From NCBI GenBank assembly GCA_023453335.1, contig JAEXTU010000192.1, forward strand, positions 1 through 5,891: a stretch of 5,891 bases of DNA, given 5' to 3'. The DNA is from Pseudomonadota bacterium (GTDB taxonomy: Bacteria; Desulfobacterota; Desulfovibrionia; Desulfovibrionales; Desulfovibrionaceae). Below, piece after piece: positions 1-5,479 of the stretch. The notes under the pieces are model-generated. The model saw nothing but the letters and a program-made list of their open reading frames with translations. It did no database searches and was not told the DNA's origin. A program made the translations under genes and the position numbers. Each line of letters begins with the position of its first letter. Positions within the stretch are counted from its first letter, which is position 1.

Positions 1-251
1 TTTCCGAACTGAACGACCCGGTGGACCAGCGCCAGCGCTTCCTGGAGCAGGTGGCCGAGAAGGAGGCCGGGGACGAGGAGGCCCACTTCATGGACGAGGA
101 CTACGTCCGCGCCCTGGAGTACGGCATGCCCCCGGCCGCGGGCCAGGGCGTGGGCATCGACCGGCTGGTGATGCTGCTCACCGACTCGCCCTCCATCCGC
201 GAGGTCATCCTGTTCCCGCTCCTGCGGCCCGAGGTGGGCACAGGCTCATGA
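1..251 (+). CDS. lysS: Lysyl-tRNA synthetase, class II, C-terminal fragment (5' partial)
   Basis: This cytoplasmic enzyme charges tRNA-Lys with lysine using ATP. Only the last 82 residues are present. The first complete codon is at base 3 and reads on from outside the window, so the GTG at 21 is an internal valine and not the start. The fragment opens with SELNDPVDQRQRFLEQ, a conserved active-site stretch of class II LysRS. It then shows EYGMPP and the class II motif 3, GQGVGIDRLVML, whose arginine contacts ATP. It ends with the family's IREVILFPLLRPE and a short GTGS tail. The stop TGA (249-251) overlaps the next gene's ATG in an ATGA arrangement. The enzyme has no direct link to the envelope genes downstream, but its position suggests it is cotranscribed with them. 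Identity is secure; the rest of the gene cannot be judged. Confidence 0.96.
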   Translation, partial: SELNDPVDQRQRFLEQVAEKEAGDEEAHFMDEDYVRALEYGMPPAAGQGVGIDRLVMLLTDSPSIREVILFPLLRPEVGTGS

Positions 252-1477
252 GCTTTCCCCTGTTCGTGGCCCGGCGCTATCTCCTGGCGCGGCGCAAGCA
301 GGCCTTCATCTCGGTGATCTCCCTGATCTCGGTGCTCGGCGTGGCCCTGGGCGTGGCCTCGCTCATCGTGGTCCTGGGGGTAATGAACGGCTTCTCCGCG
401 GACCTGCGCAACAAGATCCTGGGGGTCAACGCCCATGTCCTGGTCTCCAGCGTGGGCCAGGGCATGGAGAACTACGCCGATCAGGCCCGCAAGGTGGCGG
501 CCCTGCCCGGGGTGGTGGCGGTCACCCCCTTCATCTACTCCGAGGTCATGGCCTCCACCACCCAGGGGGTCAAGGGCGTGGTGCTGCGCGGCATCGACCC
601 GGCCAATGCGGACAAGGTGCTCTCCATCTCCCGCGACCTGGTGCAGGGCTCCCTGGAGGGCCTGGCCACGCCCGAGGCCCCGCCCCGCATCATCGTGGGC
701 CAGGAACTGGCCGAGCGCCTGGGCGTGCGCCTGAACAGCCTGGTCAACCTGCTGTCGCCCACCGGCCGCCAGAGCGCGGCGGGCTTCACCCCCAAGATCA
801 GCGTGTTCCGGGTGGCGGGCGTGTTCAAGACCGGCCTGTTCGAATATGACTCCTCCATGGCCTACGTGACCATCCCCGCGGCCCAGGAGCTCCTGGGCAT
901 CAAGTCGGACCTGGCCACCGGCCTGGAGCTGCGGGTGGCCGACGTGGAGCGGGCCGAGGTGGTGGCCCGCGAGGTGCGCGAGGCCCTGGGCGGCTTTCCC
1001 CTGTACGTGCGCCACTGGAAGGAGATGAACGCCAACCTCTTCGCCGCGCTCAAGCTGGAGAAGACGGCCATGGCCATCATCCTGGTCATGATCGTGCTGG
1101 TGGGTTCCTTCTCCATCATCACCACCCTGGTCATGCTGGTCATGGAGAAGACCCGGGACATCGCCATCCTGCGCTCCATGGGCGCCTCCCGCGAGGAGAT
1201 ACGCAACATCTTCATGCTGCAGGGAACCATCATCGGGGTGGTGGGCGACGCCCTGGGCTTCGCCCTGGGGCTGGCGGTGTGCTGGCTGCTCAAGCGCTAC
1301 CAGTTCATCGAGCTGCCGCACGGGGTGTACTCCCTGGACCGGCTGCCCGTTCTCCTGTCCTGGGTGGACCTGGCGGCCATCGGCGTGGCGGCCTTCGCCC
1401 TGTGCTTCCTGGCCACTCTGTACCCGGCCCGCCAGGCTGCGCGCCTCAACCCCTCCGAGGCCCTCCGCCATGAGTAA
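248..1477 (+). CDS. lolC/E: Lipoprotein-releasing ABC transporter permease, LolC/E family (LolF-like)
   Basis: This is the inner-membrane permease of the Lol system. With LolD it extracts outer-membrane-destined lipoproteins and hands them to the chaperone LolA. The 409 residues match the usual family length. The layout is typical: TM1 at about 20-46 followed by the family signature VVLGVMNGF (41-49), a periplasmic domain at about 50-270, then TM2 (~272-298), TM3 (~322-347) and TM4 (~372-394). The cytoplasmic segment EKTRDIAILRSMGAS (300-314) is the coupling helix that docks on the ATPase. The C-terminus YPARQAARLNPSEALRHE is characteristic. The loop TGRQSAAGFTPK (172-183) lies where the LolA-binding hook of LolC sits; that alignment is by eye. 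The start overlaps the lysS stop by 4 bases, with GAGGTGGG (231-238) at 9 bases' spacing. Only one permease gene is present, so a homodimeric LolF-type transporter is likely unless a second copy lies elsewhere. LolC cannot be told from LolE here. Confidence 0.95.
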   Translation: MSFPLFVARRYLLARRKQAFISVISLISVLGVALGVASLIVVLGVMNGFSADLRNKILGVNAHVLVSSVGQGMENYADQARKVAALPGVVAVTPFIYSEVMASTTQGVKGVVLRGIDPANADKVLSISRDLVQGSLEGLATPEAPPRIIVGQELAERLGVRLNSLVNLLSPTGRQSAAGFTPKISVFRVAGVFKTGLFEYDSSMAYVTIPAAQELLGIKSDLATGLELRVADVERAEVVAREVREALGGFPLYVRHWKEMNANLFAALKLEKTAMAIILVMIVLVGSFSIITTLVMLVMEKTRDIAILRSMGASREEIRNIFMLQGTIIGVVGDALGFALGLAVCWLLKRYQFIELPHGVYSLDRLPVLLSWVDLAAIGVAAFALCFLATLYPARQAARLNPSEALRHE

Positions 1478-2168
1478 TTCCCCATTGTATGAATTGGCGG
1501 GTGTTGGTAAGGAGGTCGCCGGGCCGACGGAGAAGCTGGTCATCCTCCGGTCGGTGGACCTCACGGTGGAGGAGGGGGATTCCCTGGCCGTGCTGGGGGC
1601 CTCGGGCTCGGGCAAGAGCACGCTCTTGCACCTGCTCGGCACCCTGGACAGCGCGTCCTGGGGGGACATCCGCTACCGGGGGCGGGAGCTGGCCGGGTTC
1701 ATGGAAAAGGACCGGGTCCGCCTGCGCAACCGGGAGATCGGGTTCGTGTTCCAGTTCCATCACCTGCTCCCCGAGTTCACCACCCTGGAGAACGTGGCCA
1801 TGCCCGGGATCATCGCCCGCAAGGGCCGCGCCGAGTCCCTGGCCCTGGCGGCCGAGGCCCTGGAGCGGGTGGGCATGAGCGGGCGGGCGGAGCACAAGGT
1901 GACCACCCTGTCCGGCGGAGAGCGGCAGCGGGCGGCCATCGCCCGGGCCATCCTCCTGCGGCCCAAGGTGCTCCTGGCCGACGAGCCCACCGGCAACCTG
2001 GATGAGAAGACCGGGGAGCGCGTGGCCGCGCTCCTGACCGAACTGAACGAGACGCTGCACATGACCCTGGTGGTGGTGACCCACAACCTGAGCCTGGCCT
2101 CGCGCATGCGGCGCCGCTTGGAACTGCGTTCTGGAGAGCTGTATGAGCATGACGAGTCGTTTCGCTAG
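1470..2168 (+). CDS. lolD: Lipoprotein-releasing system ATP-binding protein LolD
   Basis: This is the cytoplasmic ATPase that powers lipoprotein release by the LolC/E permease encoded just upstream. The 232 residues (the normal LolD length) contain all ABC motifs: Walker A GASGSGKST (43-51), Q-loop FVFQ (92-95) within the LolD-type stretch FQFHHLLPEFT, signature LSGGERQR (147-154), Walker B VLLADEP (167-173) and the H-loop histidine at 205. The FHHLLP and LENVAMPG (106-113) stretches separate LolD from other MacB/FtsE-type ATPases. No catalytic residue is missing. The ATG overlaps the 3' end of the permease gene by 8 bases, with GAGG (1457-1460) nine bases upstream, so the two subunits are probably translationally coupled. 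The first dozen or so codons are noticeably AT-richer than the rest. The 3' end overlaps bamA by 26 bases. Confidence 0.97.
   Translation: MSNSPLYELAGVGKEVAGPTEKLVILRSVDLTVEEGDSLAVLGASGSGKSTLLHLLGTLDSASWGDIRYRGRELAGFMEKDRVRLRNREIGFVFQFHHLLPEFTTLENVAMPGIIARKGRAESLALAAEALERVGMSGRAEHKVTTLSGGERQRAAIARAILLRPKVLLADEPTGNLDEKTGERVAALLTELNETLHMTLVVVTHNLSLASRMRRRLELRSGELYEHDESFR
2133..2136 (+). promoter_or_regulatory. Ribosome binding site for bamA inside lolD
   Basis: GGAG lies six bases before the ATG at 2143 and twelve before the in-frame ATG at 2149. The spacing favours 2143 as the bamA start. The site is within the lolD coding sequence, so bamA initiation probably depends on ribosomes terminating at the lolD stop (2166-2168). 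Confidence 0.6.
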
Positions 2169-4911
2169 GCTGGCCGTCGCCCTCGTCCTCCTGCTGGCCT
2201 GGTCCGTGTCCGGACTGGCTGCGGAGAAGGCCCTGACCCCGGAGGCCCTGCCGGCCCCGGCTCCGAAGGCGCCCAAGGAGACGACGACCCTGGCCGAGAT
2301 CCAGGAGGTGGGCAAGGCTGCGGCCATCAAGCTGGTGGTCCTGCCCTTCCAGGTCAACGCCGACCCGGACCTGGCCTACCTCCAGGACAGCCTGCCCGAC
2401 CTCATCGCCGACAAGCTCAAGGGCGCGGGCTTCACCATGGTGGAGCGGGACAAGGTGGATGCGCTCATCAAGGACCAGAAGATCACCACCCTGGACCTGG
2501 CCAAGGCCAAGGACCTGGCCCTGCTCTCCGGGGCCAAGTTCGCGGTCTACGGCAGCTTCAACCAGATCGGCGAGACCCTGTCCCTGGACGTGCGCCTGGT
2601 GGACGCCTTCGGGCTCAAGCCGGCCAAGCCCCTCTTCGTGGTGCAGGAGGGCCTCATCAACGTCCTGCCCGCGGTGGAGGACCTGACCGAGAAGATCAAG
2701 AACGAGCTGCTCAAGAAGGAGACCGTGGCCGCCATCGAGGTGGAGGGCACCAAGGTCCTGGAGAAGGACGTGGTGCTCATGCGCCTCAAGACCCAGAAGG
2801 GCGATATCTACGACCCCAAGGCCGTGAACAAGGAAGTCAAGGATATCTACGAGCTGGGATATTTCGACGACGTGCAGGTCAAGATCGACGAGTTGCCCGA
2901 CGGGGTGCGCCTGACCTTCGTGGTCAAGGAGAAGCCGCGCATCTCCGCCATCAGCGTGCTGGGCGCCAGCGCCAAGAGCCAGGACGACGTGCTCGAGGTC
3001 ATGAGTACCCGGGCCAACTCGGTCCTGAACCCCAAGGTTCTGTCCGACGACCTGGGGAAGATCAAGGAGATGTACCGCAAGGACGGCTACTACAAGGCCG
3101 ACGTCGCCTACAAGCTGGAAGGCGCCGACGCCGCCCAGGCCCGGCTGGACATCGTGGTCAACGAGGGCCCCAAGCTCTTCATCAAGAAGATCGCCATCGA
3201 GGGCGTCAAGACCTTTGATCCCGGCGACCTCAAGAAGGATCTGTCCCTGGCCGAGCGTGGGTTCCTGTCCTGGATCACCGGCTCGGGCGTGCTCAAGGAG
3301 GAGCTCCTGCTCCGCGACGCCGCGGCCATCGAGGCCTACTACAGCAACCGCGGCTTCATGGAGGTCAAGGTCGGCCAGCCCGACGTGGCCTTCGAGGACG
3401 ACGGCATCGTGGTCACCTTCAAGGTGGAGGAGGGCCGCCGCTTCAAGATCGGCGCGATAGCCTTCACCGGCGACATCCTGGAGGACACCGACAAGCTCCT
3501 CAAGGTGACCAAGCTGGACGAGGTGAAGAAGGACAAGGAGTACATCGACCGCTCGGTGCTGCGCGAGGACTCCCAGGCCCTGACCGAGTACTACACCAAT
3601 TACGGCTACGCCTACGCCGAGAGCAACTATTTCCTGAAGATCAACGAAGAGAACCAGACCGCGGACGTGACCTACGACATCCACAAGAAGCAGAAGGTGT
3701 ACATCCGCCGGGTGTTCGTCGAAGGCAACGACCGGACCCGCGACAACGTGATCCGCCGCGAGTTGCGCCTGCTGGACGGCGACCTGTTCAACGGCAAGCT
3801 GCTCAAGCGCTCCAACCAGCGGGTCACCGGCACCGGCTTCTTCGAATCCGCCGAGGTCACCCCGGTGCCCACCGGCAACGAAGGCGAGGTGGACCTCAAG
3901 GTCAAGGTCAAGGAGAAGCCCACTGGCCAGATCTCGGCCGGCGTGGGTTATTCCAGCCTGGCCCGGGTCTACTTCGCCGCGGCGGTGGAGGAGCAGAATC
4001 TCTTCGGCAAGGGCTACCACCTGAGCCTGTCCGGGCAGTGGAGCGGCCGGGCCACCCAGTACATCCTCTCCTTCACCAACCCCAGCTACAACGACACCTC
4101 GCTGGCCGTGGGCGGCGACGTCTACACCCGCCGCGAGAACCTGGACTACTACCGCAAGGAGACCCAGGGCGGCCGGGCCCGCTTCGGGTATCCCCTGGGC
4201 GAGTACTCCGCCCTGAACTGGTCGTACCGCCTGGACCACTACACCATCTACGACGTGGACGGCGACGCGGCCAAGGACATCCGGGACATCAAGGGCGACA
4301 ACATCGCCAGCGCGGCCACCGTGGGGGCCAGCCGGGACACCACCAACCGCAAGATCAACCCCAGCGAGGGCAACATCTACGCGGTGAGCATGGAGTACGC
4401 CGGCGGCCTGCTCATGGGCGATGACGAGTTCGTCAAGTACATCGCCGACACCAGCCACTACTTCCCGCTGTGGTGGGACCACATCTTCCACTGGCACGCG
4501 CGGGCCGGCTACGTCATGCCCAACGGCGACGCGGGCGAGGTGCCGGTGTTCGAGCGCTTCTACCTGGGCGGCATCAACTCGGTGCGCGGCTACACCTCCG
4601 GCCGCATCTCCCCCTACGATGCGGCGACCGGCGACCGGGTGGGCGGCAACAAGATGGGCTTCACCAACTTCGAGTACATCTTCCCGCTGTTCAAGGAGGC
4701 CGGCCTCATGGGCGTGACCTTCTTCGACGCCGGCGAGGTCTGGGCGGACGGCGAGGACGTGGACTCGGATCTCAAGAGAAGCGTGGGCGCCGGCATCCGC
4801 TGGTACTCCCCGGTGGGGCCGCTGCGCTTCGAGTACGGGTATGCCCTGGACGAGATCCGCAACCAGGGCGGCAAGGGCAAGTTCGAGTTTACCGTGGGCC
4901 AGTTCTTTTAA
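2143..4911 (+). CDS. bamA: Outer membrane protein assembly factor BamA (Omp85) with an extra N-terminal periplasmic domain
   Basis: BamA is the outer-membrane core of the BAM complex, which folds and inserts beta-barrel proteins. The 922-residue protein exceeds the ~810 residues of E. coli BamA. Visible order: Sec signal peptide 1-27 (Arg-containing n-region, AVALVLLLAW core, cleavage near GLAA|E, no lipobox cysteine); Pro/Ala-rich linker ~30-46; an extra alpha/beta domain ~62-190; five POTRA domains at about 194-264, 265-343, 344-432, 433-517 and 518-594, each ending in a strand such as LTFVVKEKP or LDIVVNEGP; and a barrel from ~595. Barrel hallmarks are RDTTNRKINPSEG (731-743), the loop-6 VRGY (814-817), FFDAGEVW (860-867), and the C-terminal beta-signal KFEFTVGQFF ending in Phe. 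I see no cysteine. The barrel is about 330 residues, shorter than E. coli's ~390. The start follows a GGAG and overlaps lolD by 26 bases; Met3 (2149) is an alternative start. skp and lpxD follow, as in many Gram-negatives. Identity as BamA is firm; the extra domain's role is unknown. Confidence 0.97.
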   Translation: MSMTSRFARLAVALVLLLAWSVSGLAAEKALTPEALPAPAPKAPKETTTLAEIQEVGKAAAIKLVVLPFQVNADPDLAYLQDSLPDLIADKLKGAGFTMVERDKVDALIKDQKITTLDLAKAKDLALLSGAKFAVYGSFNQIGETLSLDVRLVDAFGLKPAKPLFVVQEGLINVLPAVEDLTEKIKNELLKKETVAAIEVEGTKVLEKDVVLMRLKTQKGDIYDPKAVNKEVKDIYELGYFDDVQVKIDELPDGVRLTFVVKEKPRISAISVLGASAKSQDDVLEVMSTRANSVLNPKVLSDDLGKIKEMYRKDGYYKADVAYKLEGADAAQARLDIVVNEGPKLFIKKIAIEGVKTFDPGDLKKDLSLAERGFLSWITGSGVLKEELLLRDAAAIEAYYSNRGFMEVKVGQPDVAFEDDGIVVTFKVEEGRRFKIGAIAFTGDILEDTDKLLKVTKLDEVKKDKEYIDRSVLREDSQALTEYYTNYGYAYAESNYFLKINEENQTADVTYDIHKKQKVYIRRVFVEGNDRTRDNVIRRELRLLDGDLFNGKLLKRSNQRVTGTGFFESAEVTPVPTGNEGEVDLKVKVKEKPTGQISAGVGYSSLARVYFAAAVEEQNLFGKGYHLSLSGQWSGRATQYILSFTNPSYNDTSLAVGGDVYTRRENLDYYRKETQGGRARFGYPLGEYSALNWSYRLDHYTIYDVDGDAAKDIRDIKGDNIASAATVGASRDTTNRKINPSEGNIYAVSMEYAGGLLMGDDEFVKYIADTSHYFPLWWDHIFHWHARAGYVMPNGDAGEVPVFERFYLGGINSVRGYTSGRISPYDAATGDRVGGNKMGFTNFEYIFPLFKEAGLMGVTFFDAGEVWADGEDVDSDLKRSVGAGIRWYSPVGPLRFEYGYALDEIRNQGGKGKFEFTVGQFF
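2326..2712 (+). other. Extra domain in BamA resembling TolB-N/CsgG/FlgO-type folds
   Basis: This stretch encodes BamA residues ~62-190, between the linker and POTRA1. It opens with IKLVVLPFQV, a buried strand ending in the V-x-PF turn. A helix follows (LQDSLPDLIADKLKGAGF), then TMVERDKVDALI, an ALLSGAKFAVYGSF strand region, SLDVRLVDAFG, and a closing amphipathic helix DLTEKIKNELL. The order (VLPF; L..L...L...GF.VVER; GA.YVV.GS; L..RLVD; final helix) is the pattern I know from the N-terminal domain of TolB and from CsgG/FlgO/LpoB-like periplasmic proteins. It lacks the POTRA hallmarks (the G-N/T strand-helix opening and GYF). The fold call is by motif pattern only and needs a profile or structure comparison. 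No function is assigned. Confidence 0.6.
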
Positions 4912-4935
4912 GCCCGCGCGGCATCCAACTTCAAC

Positions 4936-4939
4936 GAGG
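4936..4939 (+). promoter_or_regulatory. Ribosome binding site for skp
   Basis: GAGG lies ten bases before the ATG at 4950 in the 38-base bamA-skp gap. It fixes the skp start at the codon that begins a clear signal peptide, although the reading frame stays open far upstream into bamA. The gap holds no stem-loop followed by T residues, so no terminator is seen between the two genes. Confidence 0.6.
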
Positions 4940-4949
4940 TACGACTATC

Positions 4950-5477
4950 ATGCGCAAGGTTCTGTTGCTGGCGGCGGCTCTTCTCCTGATGATCTCCTCC
5001 GTGGCCCATGCCGCGGATACGGCCAAGATCGGCATTGTGGACATGGAGAAGGTGGTCCGCAATTCCGAGCCCGGCCAGGCGGCCCTGAACAAGCTCAAGG
5101 ACCAGTTCAAGGACGCCAAGGAGAGCATGGACAAGCAGAAGGCCGAGATCGACAAGATGCGTGAGGACATGGAGAAGCAGAGCCTGGTCCTGTCCCAGGA
5201 AGCCAAGATGGACAAGCAGACCCAGTTCCAGCGCAAGGTCCGCGACTTCCAGGACAACTTCCAGAACTTCCAGCGCAAGATGAAGATCGAGGAGGACAAG
5301 CTGTCCAAGCCCGTGCTCGACATCATCATGCAGGTGATCCAGGACTTCGGGAAGAAGAACGGCTACGGCGCCATCATGGACGGCCGGGGCGCGGGCGTGG
5401 TGTTCGTGAGCGACGCCCTGAACATCACCGACGAGGTCCTGGTCGAGGTCAACAAGGCCGCCCGGGCCAAGAAGTAG
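4950..5477 (+). CDS. skp: Periplasmic chaperone Skp/OmpH
   Basis: This is a periplasmic holdase that binds unfolded outer-membrane proteins leaving the Sec translocon and delivers them to BamA. The 175 residues fit the family. A signal peptide (MRKVLLLAAALLLMISS) ends at AHA (19-21), giving a mature start near Ala22. Next comes the OmpH opening strand KIGIVDMEKVVRNS (26-39). A long Lys/Glu/Gln-rich helical hairpin follows (about 40-120, e.g. KESMDKQKAEIDKMREDMEKQ), which forms the coiled-coil tentacles of the trimer. The C-terminal part is typical: KPVLDIIMQVIQDFGKKNGYGAIMD, with a closing strand VVFVSDALNIT (150-160). It lies 38 bases after bamA and 2 bases before lpxD, the same order as in E. 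coli, which supports the chaperone role. Sequence similarity within the family is low, so the call rests on architecture plus context. Confidence 0.93.
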   Translation: MRKVLLLAAALLLMISSVAHAADTAKIGIVDMEKVVRNSEPGQAALNKLKDQFKDAKESMDKQKAEIDKMREDMEKQSLVLSQEAKMDKQTQFQRKVRDFQDNFQNFQRKMKIEEDKLSKPVLDIIMQVIQDFGKKNGYGAIMDGRGAGVVFVSDALNITDEVLVEVNKAARAKK

Positions 5478-5479
5478 GC

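Noticed and set aside
21..23. GTG as the start of a small gene at the left edge
   Set aside because: The frame is open to base 3, and the residues before it (SELNDP) belong to the lysyl-tRNA synthetase active site. This is an internal valine.
1480..1500. Promoter-like AT-rich patch (TTGTAT) at the start of lolD
   Set aside because: It lies inside lolD after its start codon and lacks a -35 element at suitable spacing. An initiation-region codon effect explains it better.
101..1669. A 522-residue minus-strand open frame opposite lysS, the Lol permease and lolD
   Set aside because: It has a His/Gln/Gly-rich, low-complexity composition and is fully opposite well-supported genes. It is a shadow.
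3500..3560. Repeated AAG/GAG-rich runs in bamA and skp that looked like a nucleotide repeat
   Set aside because: They encode ordinary Lys/Glu-rich helices of the POTRA domains and the Skp coiled coil, with no exact repeat unit.
1810..4497. An 895-residue open frame on the minus strand opposite lolD/bamA
   Set aside because: Its translation is a low-complexity run of Leu, Val, Gly, His, Asp and Gln with no recognisable domain. It mirrors the codon bias of the GC-rich bamA and is interrupted by no regulatory features. It is an antisense shadow, common at this GC content.
4470..4949. Open upstream extension of the skp frame into bamA
   Set aside because: The extension translates to Arg/Gly/Leu-rich noise. 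The ATG at 4950 has a Shine-Dalgarno site and begins a proper signal peptide, so it is the real start.
4912..4949. Possible promoter or terminator between bamA and skp
   Set aside because: GCCCGCGCGGC offers only a minor inverted repeat with no T run after it, and no -35/-10 pair with proper spacing is visible. The gap is only 38 bases.
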